NCBI GenBank assembly: GCA_937928635.1
Contig: CALFWM010000055.1
Span: 1-56,976, forward strand
DNA from: an uncultured Sulfitobacter sp.
GTDB taxonomy: Bacteria; Pseudomonadota; Alphaproteobacteria; Rhodobacterales; Rhodobacteraceae
Direction of reading: 5' to 3'
Length of the DNA: 56,976 bases
The notes below the pieces were generated by a model. It had not been told where the DNA came from. It made no database searches and saw only the letters and a list, made by a program, of their open reading frames with translations. The position numbers and the translations under genes were made by a program. Position 1 is the stretch's first letter. The number at the start of each line of letters is the position of its first letter. Positions 25,860 through 33,663 of this stretch are shown in pieces.

Positions 25860-26615
25860 ATGACCGTCACCAACCTGAAACCCAACATGGACCACTGGCA
25901 GGAACGCGTGGACCTTGCCGCCGCCTTTCGCTGGACGGTGCGGCTCAATATGCATGAAGGGGTGTCGAACCACTTTTCGGTCTCCGTGAGCCCGGAAGGC
26001 ACGCAATTTCTGATGAACCCCAATCAGGTGCATTTCAGCCGGATCAAGGCCAGTGATCTGTTGATGATCGACGCAAATGATCCAAGTACGCTGGAGGGTC
26101 CAGACGCGCCTGACCCAACCGCATGGGGGCTGCATGGCGGGGTGCACAAGGCCTGCGCCCATGCGCGCTGCGTCATGCATGTGCATTCCACTTACGCAAC
26201 CGTTTTGGCCTCGCTTGCCGACAGCACCCTGCCCCCGGTCGATCAGAACGCCTGTATGTTTTATGACCGTGTGGTCGTGGATGAGGGCTATGGCGGGTTG
26301 GCGTTTGAGGAAGAAGGCGCACGGTGTGCGGCAATGCTGACTGATCCAAAGAAAAAGGTCATGGTGATGGGCAATCACGGCATTCTGGTGATGGGCGACA
26401 CGGTGGCGGAGACGTTTAACCGCATGTATTTCTTTGAACGCGCCGTACAGAATTACATCAAGGCCTTGCAGACCGGGCAGCCCTTGCGGGTGATCCCGCA
26501 TGAGATTGCGGAGAAGACGGCCAGCGAGATTGAAAGCTACCCTGAGCAGGATGTGCGGCATCTGGCGGAGTTGAAAGCTATTCTCGACAGCGAAGGGTCC
26601 GATTATGCCGCCTGA
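25860..26615 (+). CDS. Class II aldolase/adducin family protein
   Basis: A 251-residue protein with the class II aldolase/adducin fold, whose bacterial members are zinc-dependent sugar-phosphate aldolases, epimerases or related lyases. The family shape is visible: an N-terminal helix pair (AAAFRWTVRLNMHEGVSNHFSV), the zinc-binding HVHSTYATVLAS with two His ligands, and the C-terminal GNHGILVMGDTVAETFNRMYFFER with another His. Several relatives lack a known reaction, so the substrate is unassigned. AGGGAGA precedes the ATG. Confidence 0.88.
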   Translation: MTVTNLKPNMDHWQERVDLAAAFRWTVRLNMHEGVSNHFSVSVSPEGTQFLMNPNQVHFSRIKASDLLMIDANDPSTLEGPDAPDPTAWGLHGGVHKACAHARCVMHVHSTYATVLASLADSTLPPVDQNACMFYDRVVVDEGYGGLAFEEEGARCAAMLTDPKKKVMVMGNHGILVMGDTVAETFNRMYFFERAVQNYIKALQTGQPLRVIPHEIAEKTASEIESYPEQDVRHLAELKAILDSEGSDYAA

Positions 26616-26775
26616 GGGCGGTGGGGTGAACTCCGGCCTACGGGAGGCGCAAGGGATCGCGGGGGAGTCAGAACGCTGGCATTTTCATCCCGGTACGCCC
26701 GTACAGAACAATCCACTGTTTGATTGACCGCCTCGCCCAATCGCTGTGCTGCACTGGTACAAGGCCTGTTGACTG

Positions 26776-27122
26776 ATGATCTCGACAACCACTTTGTCCC
26801 TGGTCACGGGTCTGTTGGCCCTATGGTTTTGGGCACCGTCACTGGCCGAAACGGTGACGCTGCGGCCCGGTTGGATCATCACCATTTGGCTTAGCTTTCT
26901 GATCCCGCATACCGCGCTGGCGGGTGGCCTCCACCTGTGGCTTTACCGCGCCAAGGGGCAAGGCACGCGGCTGAAATACGACCAACGCGGGCAGACAAAA
27001 GACAACGGCAGCTTTACCTTCCGCTCTCAGTTAAAGGACAACATGTTCTGGTCCCTGGCCAGCGGCATCAGCTTTGCGACCCTTTATACCTCACTGTGGT
27101 TCTGGGCTGCTGGCAATGGCTG
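26776..27122 (+). pseudogene. 5' remnant of a sterol-desaturase-like membrane protein gene
   Basis: From the ATG at 26776 the frame encodes about 116 residues with N-terminal hydrophobic helices (LSLVTGLLALWFWAPSLAE, IIWLSFLIPHTALAGGL region), then KYDQRGQTKDNGSFTFRSQ and NMFWSLASGISFATLYTSLWFWAAGNGW. This resembles the first third of fatty-acid-hydroxylase/sterol desaturase family proteins. The His-rich catalytic motifs expected later are missing. After about 27120 the frame becomes low-complexity (RTCRGFASQPTSADCSSARS) without family features until a stop at 27285. It looks like a gene truncated by a deletion. Confidence 0.6.
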
Positions 27123-27308
27123 GGCGGCCAGACGCGTGTCAAACTGGTCTTTGATGTGGAGGACGTGCAGGGGTTTTGCCAGTCAGCCAACAAGCGCGGA
27201 TTGCAGTTCGGCACGATCCACCACGCTGCCGGCTACAGTTTTGCCAATGCAAAGGACCCCGCCAACAACTCGGTGTCGGTCTTAAGCCGTGCGTTTGCCA
27301 AGCGCTGA
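27123..27308 (+). pseudogene. 3' remnant of a VOC-family gene, fused out of frame
   Basis: In another frame from the upstream remnant, GGQTRVKLVFDVEDVQGFCQ, then NKRGLQFGTIHHAAGYSFANAKDPANN and VSVLSRAFAKR, reads as the C-terminal third of a glyoxalase/VOC protein, ending in a TGA at 27308. It begins exactly where the sterol-desaturase-like sequence stops making sense. The simplest explanation is a deletion that joined the front of one gene to the back of another, leaving neither functional. Confidence 0.6.
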
Positions 27309-27380
27309 TCAATACAGACAAATCCTTACCCTCATGCTAGGCACCACCTGCAAACACCTCTACCAGTGGAACCAAGCCTC

Positions 27381-28631
27381 ATGAAATTTCTCTTTGTGCA
27401 TCAAAACATGCCCGGGCAATACCGCGAATTGGTGCAATGGCTGGCCGCACAGGGCCGGCATCAGATCTACTTTCTCACCCAACGCAAGAACGCCCCTAAC
27501 ATACCAGGGGTCGAAACCCGCAAATACGCCCCACACCGCGTCGCCAACAAAGACAGTTACGGGCTTTCCAAGGTATGGGAAGACGCCACCGGCGCGGGGT
27601 TTGGCGCAGCTGTGGCCGCCAAACAAATCGAACAAAAGGAAGGGTTCAAACCCGACATTATCATTGGCCACGTCGGCTGGGGCGAGCTGACGTTTTTCAA
27701 ACAGGTTTGGGCAGATGTCCCCATCATCGGGTTCTTTGAATATTACTACAACCTGACCGGCGGGTCCGTGGGTTTTGACCCAAGCGAGCCCATCTCCGAT
27801 CATGCTCCCTTCCTGATGCAGGCCCGCAACGCGGTGCCATTGGCCAACATTGAAACAGTGGATCAAGGGCATTGCCCGACGATCTGGCAACGGGATCGCT
27901 TTCCAACCAGCTTTCACGACCGCATGTATGTTTGCCACGACGGCATACGCACCGATAAACTGCTGCCCAATCCCAAAGTCAAACTGGGACTTGGCCGCTT
28001 GGGGCGGGAAGTCACCCGGCAGGACGAGATCATCACCTACGTGGCCCGAAATCTTGAAAAAACCCGCGGGTTCCACACGCTCATGCGCGCCCTGCCCCGC
28101 ATTCTAAAGGAACGACCCAACGCGCGCGTTCTGATCGTCGGCGGCAACGACACGTCGTATGGCGGCAAGAGCAAACACCCCGGCGGATTACGTGCCGAGA
28201 TGGAGGCCGAAGTTGGCAAAGACGTGGATTGGGATCGCGTGCATTTCTTTGGACAGGTGCCCTACCCGGAATACCAACGCCTGATTCAGCTCAGCCGCTG
28301 CCACATCTATCTGACAATGCCGTTTGTGCTGTCCTGGTCCCTGCTGGAATCCATGTCGATGGGGGCCACAATGGTGGCCGCCGATGTCGCCCCGGTGCGC
28401 GAGGCAATCACACATGGGCAAACTGGCCTGCTGGTGGATTTCTTTGACCATGATGCCCTGGCCACGCAGGTGATTGACGTTGTGTCCAAACCAAAGGAAT
28501 TTGCCCATCTCGGCACGGCGGCCCGCGCGCATGTGGTTGAAAAATATGATTTTCTGACCCGCTGCCTGCCTGAACATATCGCGCAGATCAATGCTCTGGT
28601 GGCACCGGAACTGCGCATCGACATGTCCTGA
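27381..28631 (+). CDS. Glycosyltransferase family 4 protein
   Basis: A 416-residue GT-B fold glycosyltransferase. The N-terminal domain begins MKFLFVHQNMPGQYRELVQWL. The C-terminal GT4 domain contains TYVARNLEKTRGFHTLMRALP, RVLIVGGND, VHFFGQVPYPEYQRLIQLS, and the nucleotide-sugar binding stretch PFVLSWSLLESMSMGATMVAADVAPVRE with its E-x7-E-like signature. It probably adds a sugar in the cytoplasm to a lipid-linked polysaccharide. The ATG at 27381 is chosen over an upstream GTG at 27366. It is at the left edge of the polysaccharide locus, convergent with the Wza-like export gene, and separated from it by palindromic repeat copy 3. Confidence 0.92.
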   Translation: MKFLFVHQNMPGQYRELVQWLAAQGRHQIYFLTQRKNAPNIPGVETRKYAPHRVANKDSYGLSKVWEDATGAGFGAAVAAKQIEQKEGFKPDIIIGHVGWGELTFFKQVWADVPIIGFFEYYYNLTGGSVGFDPSEPISDHAPFLMQARNAVPLANIETVDQGHCPTIWQRDRFPTSFHDRMYVCHDGIRTDKLLPNPKVKLGLGRLGREVTRQDEIITYVARNLEKTRGFHTLMRALPRILKERPNARVLIVGGNDTSYGGKSKHPGGLRAEMEAEVGKDVDWDRVHFFGQVPYPEYQRLIQLSRCHIYLTMPFVLSWSLLESMSMGATMVAADVAPVREAITHGQTGLLVDFFDHDALATQVIDVVSKPKEFAHLGTAARAHVVEKYDFLTRCLPEHIAQINALVAPELRIDMS

Positions 28632-28640
28632 CGGATGCCG

Positions 28641-28663
28641 CGTAAGGCGGGCCTTGGCCCGCC
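28641..28663 (+). repeat. Palindromic REP-like element, copy 3
   Basis: CGTAAGGCGGGC followed by CTTGGCCCGCC forms a GC-rich hairpin. The 23 bp are identical to copy 4 (38757-38779, opposite strand). It lies between the convergent glycosyltransferase and Wza-like genes, where it could act as a terminator. Confidence 0.75.
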
Positions 28664-28675
28664 AGCCTTGTCAGA

Positions 28676-29788
28676 TCACAAACGCCCTGCGGATGTCACA
28701 ATGCCAAAGGCCTGACCAACCAGCCCCAGAATGGTACGTGTGTTTGTCAGCGGGCTTTCGGTCGCCAACACAAGATCACCAGAATGAATGTGGAAATTCC
28801 GCGCGGAGAACAGCCCATCCGATGTGGTCAGATCAAGGGTGAAAACCACCCGTGTCTTGCGCGGCCCACGGATGCCCGCACTTACGGCTGAATCAGGATA
28901 TTCACGCAAAATCAGGATACCTTTGGGGTCCGCCCGGTTGTCATTCACACCACCAATGATGGCGAGCGCATCAAGTGCCGATACATCATCGCGGTTAAAC
29001 GGATGCTGCGCCTCGCGGCCTGCTGCACCCAATGACAGAAAATACCGCCGGTCTTCTTCAACGATGACTTTATCACCGCCGCGCAAGCGCGTGTCTAACG
29101 CCGGGTTGTCATAAAGACGATCGACAGAGGTCGCATAAATCTGATGACCCCGCACCAATTTGACCTGTGGATTTTCCAGAGTGGCCGCCACCCCGCCCCC
29201 TGATGAGATTGCCGCAAGTACAGAAAAATCATTGTCGGGCATCATGATGGTTCCTGGCGCATTCACACCGCCCACCAGATCAATTGAGTTTTGACGTCCC
29301 TCAGACATCGACAGCTGGACCTGTGCAGAGGGTACGATGGATTCCAGTTGACGCTGCACCAGCTGACGCGCGCCATCCGGGGTCCGTCCGGCAACACGTA
29401 CCTTGCCCACATAGGGCACAAAGATTGAGCCAGCTTCAGACACGCGGATCGCAGGGAGCTGTGCCACACGCTGTTCCGGCCCCGTCAGCAGGGAGTTTTC
29501 ACCGCTGTCCCAGACCAGAATATTCAGCATATCCCCCGGGCGGATCACTTGCGCAATGCTGCCATGGCTGTGACCGATCCAGTCATATCCCCGCTGCCCC
29601 GTGCGCGGCCATTTTTTTACCGACGGCAAAAAGGCGCGCGTAACCGGGTAAACGGCGATATCCGTATCAGGCGCATCGGAGGTTTCAAGGATTTCCTTTT
29701 CAACGGCACCACCACGCGGCAACGAGGTACAGGCCGTCAGACCCAGCACCATCAAAACCCAGACAATATGTTTGATATTCAAACCCAT
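28676..29788 (-). CDS. Polysaccharide export lipoprotein (Wza/Poly_export family)
   Basis: A 370-residue outer-membrane auxiliary protein for capsule or exopolysaccharide export. A signal peptide with lipobox LTAC (Cys20 lipidated) precedes the Poly_export domain: RPGDMLNILVWDSGEN and SEAGSIFVPYVGKVRVAGRTPDGARQLVQRQLE. SLBB-like repeats then follow (VGGVNAPGTIMMPDNDFSVLAAISSGGGV and FNRDDVSALDALAIIGGVNDNRADPKGILILREYP). Wza homologues form an octameric outer-membrane channel. The ATG at 29788 is selected because it puts the lipobox at the normal position. It is divergent from the epimerase gene, sharing a 143-nt regulatory gap. Confidence 0.93.
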   Translation of the reverse strand: MGLNIKHIVWVLMVLGLTACTSLPRGGAVEKEILETSDAPDTDIAVYPVTRAFLPSVKKWPRTGQRGYDWIGHSHGSIAQVIRPGDMLNILVWDSGENSLLTGPEQRVAQLPAIRVSEAGSIFVPYVGKVRVAGRTPDGARQLVQRQLESIVPSAQVQLSMSEGRQNSIDLVGGVNAPGTIMMPDNDFSVLAAISSGGGVAATLENPQVKLVRGHQIYATSVDRLYDNPALDTRLRGGDKVIVEEDRRYFLSLGAAGREAQHPFNRDDVSALDALAIIGGVNDNRADPKGILILREYPDSAVSAGIRGPRKTRVVFTLDLTTSDGLFSARNFHIHSGDLVLATESPLTNTRTILGLVGQAFGIVTSAGRL

Positions 29789-29931
29789 ATCAATGCGACC
29801 GCTTTTTTGTTGTTCAACCAATTCAGGGGCGGACCTGCCATCAGCGTGAGCCTAATAAGCTACAGCGCACCAACGGCAAAAATCCCATACCCTGTTGGAA
29901 TTCTGTTGCGCGCAAGATACGTGATGGAGTC

Positions 29932-30801
29932 ATGGCGTCAACGATTACGGGTACTCTGGGGAAAAATAGGCGCGTGCTTATCTTGGGCGCGTCGGGCCAG
30001 TTGGGTCGTATGCTGCGCTGCTTTTGGCCAGTCGGTGACGATCTTACCTTGCACAGTCGACAGGCTCACCTCAATTTTATTCAATTTGATCTGATACTTG
30101 AGCCGGAAAAGGCCATTGCCGCCATGGCGCAAACTTCTGCTGTCGTTTGTCTGTCCGGGGTCACAAATGCACAGGTGGCTACCACGGGTGAAGTGTATTC
30201 GCGCAACACTGATCTGGCACTGGCCGCAGTCCGATGTGCGGCAACCGCCGGCGTGCCTCGTGTTTTTCTGGCCTCCTCTGCCGCTGTCTATGGTGCCGCA
30301 CCGGGCATCCAGTCTGAAGACATGTCCCCCAAGCCAATCGCCCCCTACGGGCAGGCCAAATTGGCCATGGAACAGGCCGCATTGGCCGCCGCACACTCGC
30401 TTGATCAGTCGGTCACCGCCCTGAGGATCGGAAATGTTGCAGGGGCAGATACAATCCTGGGCGGATGGCACACCAAAATGCGCCTTGATATGTTCCCTGA
30501 CGGCACGACCCCCGCACGCAGTTACATCGGCCCTCAAACGCTGACACGCGTACTGGCCCAATTGACCGCAACCAGGGATTTGCCCGAGGTGCTCAACATC
30601 GCAACACCGGGTGTGATCCAAATGGGTGCCCTGCTGGATGCAGCGAGCCTTAAATGGTCCCCCCGCACTGCGCCTGAACAGGCGATTGCAACGGTCGCTC
30701 TCAGCACAAAACGCCTTGAACGTTACGTCTCATTTGCGCCAGAAGACAGCACAGCCGCCGGGATGGTGGCACAATGGCGTCGCTACAAGGCGCGCGGGTA
30801 G
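29932..30801 (+). CDS. NAD-dependent epimerase/dehydratase family protein
   Basis: A 289-residue extended-SDR protein. The nucleotide-binding loop VLILGASGQLGRM is near residues 15-27. The catalytic SSAAVYG is followed by the YGQAK active-site Tyr/Lys pair, and the C-terminal region includes RIGNVAGADTILGG. Members of this family epimerise or dehydrate nucleotide sugars. Here it probably supplies a precursor for the neighbouring polysaccharide locus, but the sugar is unknown. The sugar transferase gene starts 12 nt later on the same strand. Confidence 0.88.
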   Translation: MASTITGTLGKNRRVLILGASGQLGRMLRCFWPVGDDLTLHSRQAHLNFIQFDLILEPEKAIAAMAQTSAVVCLSGVTNAQVATTGEVYSRNTDLALAAVRCAATAGVPRVFLASSAAVYGAAPGIQSEDMSPKPIAPYGQAKLAMEQAALAAAHSLDQSVTALRIGNVAGADTILGGWHTKMRLDMFPDGTTPARSYIGPQTLTRVLAQLTATRDLPEVLNIATPGVIQMGALLDAASLKWSPRTAPEQAIATVALSTKRLERYVSFAPEDSTAAGMVAQWRRYKARG

Positions 30802-30813
30802 AAGAGTGCACAA

Positions 30814-31461
30814 ATGACCTGGCGCAAACGCATCTTTGATCTGTTCTTTGCGAGCCTTTTGGTGGTGATCCTTGGCCCTGTCCTGATCTGGCTTGTGATC
30901 TACTTGCTGATCAAAGAGGGCCGCCCGCTGTTTTATGTCGCGGAACGCATGAAGGGGCCAGAAACACCGTTCAACCTGTGGAAACTGCGCACTATGACCG
31001 TGGTCGATACAGATCAGGGCGTCAGCGGCGGCAATAAATCCAGCCGGGTGACCAAAACTGGTGACTGGCTGCGGCGCAAGCGGTTGGATGAATTCCCCCA
31101 GCTTTGGAACATCCTAAAAGGGGATCTGAGTTTTGTGGGCCCGCGCCCGCCATTGCGCGAATATGTGGAGCGATTTCCCGAACTCTACCGCGACGTGCTG
31201 AAATCCCGCCCGGGCGTCACGGGCCTTGCCACCATTCGGTTTCACAAGCACGAAGATCGCCTGCTGTCACGGTGCGCCACACCGCAAGAAACCGATGACG
31301 CGTATTGCCGCATCTGTGTGCCGCGCAAGGCGCGCCTGGATATGATCTATCAGCGGAATCAAAGTATCTGCTACGACTTTGACCTGGTGTTTCAGACCAT
31401 CGGCAATCTGTTTCGCCGCCAAAAAGGGCGGAATTCCGCGCAAAAAACGGGCAAACGCTGA
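30814..31461 (+). CDS. Initiating sugar transferase (undecaprenyl-phosphate sugar-1-phosphate transferase)
   Basis: A 215-residue bacterial sugar transferase of the WbaP/PglC type. One N-terminal membrane segment (FFASLLVVILGPVLIWLVIY) precedes the catalytic domain with KLRTMTVVDTDQG, RRKRLDEFPQLWNILKGDLS and SFVGPRPPLREYVERFPE, then RPGVTGLATI. It would start a repeat unit by moving a sugar-1-phosphate to undecaprenyl phosphate at the inner membrane. An unusual C-terminal extension has two cysteines (LSRCATPQ and YCRICVPRKARLD). It is followed within 190 nt by the dehydratase gene. Confidence 0.93.
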   Translation: MTWRKRIFDLFFASLLVVILGPVLIWLVIYLLIKEGRPLFYVAERMKGPETPFNLWKLRTMTVVDTDQGVSGGNKSSRVTKTGDWLRRKRLDEFPQLWNILKGDLSFVGPRPPLREYVERFPELYRDVLKSRPGVTGLATIRFHKHEDRLLSRCATPQETDDAYCRICVPRKARLDMIYQRNQSICYDFDLVFQTIGNLFRRQKGRNSAQKTGKR

Positions 31462-31649
31462 ATTTTGGCACTGATTTGGTCACGAATGTATCGCGTCGGC
31501 TGGATCGATGCGATCACGAGTTGAGTCAGCGATACAATTTGTGTCAAAAGGGCTGGAACCGGGGCAGCTGGCATTTTCCAGCACAACAAAACCGGAAAAA
31601 TGGCCGTTCAATTACGGATGGCTGGCAAAAATTGCTGGGGACATTCCGC

Positions 31650-33533
31650 GTGCTGAGTTTTATTAAATCACTGACCAAGCGCCAAAAGCGCGGGATCATG
31701 CTTGCACTGGATTCAGGGCTTGTGATTATTGCGCTGCTGTTTGCATTTGCAGCCGCCAGCCTGCCGGGCAGCTTAGGCCAACAATTCTGGAATTATCTGG
31801 CGGTGCTCCCTTATGTGCTGGCCTCTGGTGCATTGGTTTCGATCTGGCTTGGGGTCTGTTCAATTCGCCTGAATGCCTATGAAACGGCTGCCGTTGGCAT
31901 GACGGCTGTCTTTGCCCTGTTTCTGGTGATCACGTCCACCATAACATCCAATATTGCGGGTCTGGGGCTGCCACTGGGCGTGCACCTCACCTTTGGTGCC
32001 GCATTTTTCACCGCCGTTGTGATCAGCCGTGCGGTATTGTTGCAGGTTGTCTTGGCGATCTATCGCACGTCAAACGCGCGCTGCCGCGTGTTGATTTACG
32101 GCGCAGGGACAACCGGGGCGCAGTTGGTTTCTGCGCTGCGCAGCCATGAAAACATCGAGCCTATCGCATTTGTTGATGACAACACGGCCATTCAGGGCCT
32201 GACGGTGGCCCACCTGACCGTTCACACGCCCGTGCGCATTGCCGAACTGGCAGAGGAAAAGAACATCGACCGTGTGTTGCTGGCTGTCCCTTCCTTAAGT
32301 CCGCCAAAGCAAGCCCAAATTCTGCGCCGCCTTGAAGGGCTGGGGTTGGAGGTGCAAACGCTGCCCTCCTTTTCCCAATTGATCGGGGAAGAGGCGCTGG
32401 TCGACAAACTGACACCCGTTTCAGCACAGAAGTTTCTGAACCGCGCTGAGGTCAAAAACCCGTTGAACGATGGAGCCGCCTGCTACAGCGGCAAGGTTGT
32501 TCTGGTCTCCGGGGCCGGGGGATCTATCGGATCCGAACTTTGCCGGCAGGTTCTGGAATGCCGTCCGACAAAACTGGTCTTATACGAACTGAGCGAATTG
32601 GCCCTTTATACCGCCGACATGGAGTTTCGCCAATTGACCGAGGGCGGCAACATCGAGATCGTGCCGATCCTTGGCTCCGTCACCGACACCCGGCAGGTGC
32701 GCAAGGTGTTGGATGATCACGGTGTGAACATCATCCTGCACGCTGCCGCCTACAAACACGTTCCTCTGGTGGAGGCCAATCCTCTGTCTGGTCTGGTCAA
32801 CAACGTCTTTGGCACGCAGGCCCTTGCCGAACAGGCGGCCAAAGCCGGGGTGGAGCGGTTTATCCTCATTTCGTCAGACAAAGCGGTGCGGCCCGCCAAC
32901 ATCATGGGTGCCTCAAAACGCCTGGCAGAGCTGGTGATCCAAGACATGGCACGTGGCCGGGGTGGCAAAGCTGGCACTGTCTTCTCAATGGTCCGTTTTG
33001 GCAATGTGCTTGGGTCATCCGGGTCTGTTGTACCGCTGTTTCAGGAACAATTGATGCGTGGCGGACCGCTCACGGTCACAGACCGCAACGTCGCGCGCTA
33101 TTTTATGACGGTGCAAGAGGCCGTGAAACTGGTGCTACAAGCCGGAGCCATGGCGCGTGGCGGCGAGGTTTTTGTTCTGGATATGGGCAAGCCTGTTCCG
33201 ATTCTGAAATTAGCGCGCCAAGTCATTGAAAGCGCTGGATATACCGTCTGTGATGAGGAAAATCCACAGGGTGACATTGAGATTCAGTTCACCGGTCTGC
33301 GTCCCGGCGAAAAGATGACCGAAGAGTTGACACTGTCTGGCGATCTGATCGGCACACGTCACCCCAAGATTTTCTCGACCGTCGAGGACGGCCTCTCAGA
33401 AATCGAAATCGCCTCTGCCTTGCGGCGGCTGCGCGAGGCATTTGTGGCGAGCAACGAGGACATGGCCCGCGATGTTGTACAAAACTGGGTTGAAGGATTT
33501 GAAGAACAAACCCAGCTGCTCAAAACCTCCTGA
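31650..33533 (+). CDS. Membrane nucleotide-sugar dehydratase (CapD/WbpM/FlaA1-like)
   Basis: A 627-residue polysaccharide biosynthesis protein. N-terminal membrane helices (LALDSGLVIIALLFAFAAASL and following) are followed by a first Rossmann unit (VLIYGAGTTGAQLVSAL) and then the dehydratase domain (VVLVSGAGGSIGSELCRQVL, HAAAYKHVPLVEANP, ISSDKAVRPANIMGASKRLAEL). The SDK...K residues match the UDP-GlcNAc 4,6-dehydratase family, which starts synthesis of deoxyamino sugars such as QuiNAc or bacillosamine. The frame is open from 31476, but the upstream part shows no family features. GTG 31650 with a nearby GGGGA is preferred, and ATG 31695 is possible. Confidence 0.9.
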   Translation: MLSFIKSLTKRQKRGIMLALDSGLVIIALLFAFAAASLPGSLGQQFWNYLAVLPYVLASGALVSIWLGVCSIRLNAYETAAVGMTAVFALFLVITSTITSNIAGLGLPLGVHLTFGAAFFTAVVISRAVLLQVVLAIYRTSNARCRVLIYGAGTTGAQLVSALRSHENIEPIAFVDDNTAIQGLTVAHLTVHTPVRIAELAEEKNIDRVLLAVPSLSPPKQAQILRRLEGLGLEVQTLPSFSQLIGEEALVDKLTPVSAQKFLNRAEVKNPLNDGAACYSGKVVLVSGAGGSIGSELCRQVLECRPTKLVLYELSELALYTADMEFRQLTEGGNIEIVPILGSVTDTRQVRKVLDDHGVNIILHAAAYKHVPLVEANPLSGLVNNVFGTQALAEQAAKAGVERFILISSDKAVRPANIMGASKRLAELVIQDMARGRGGKAGTVFSMVRFGNVLGSSGSVVPLFQEQLMRGGPLTVTDRNVARYFMTVQEAVKLVLQAGAMARGGEVFVLDMGKPVPILKLARQVIESAGYTVCDEENPQGDIEIQFTGLRPGEKMTEELTLSGDLIGTRHPKIFSTVEDGLSEIEIASALRRLREAFVASNEDMARDVVQNWVEGFEEQTQLLKTS

Positions 33534-33663
33534 TTTTCCAACAAGGATGTCACCAGAAAGACTCTAATTGGCGGGCCAAACAGCGCAAAGAGTTGATTTG
33601 TCCGCGCCACACGTGCAGAACCATAAAAAAACAAAAAGATGTCGCCAAGCGAAGGGCAAGATC

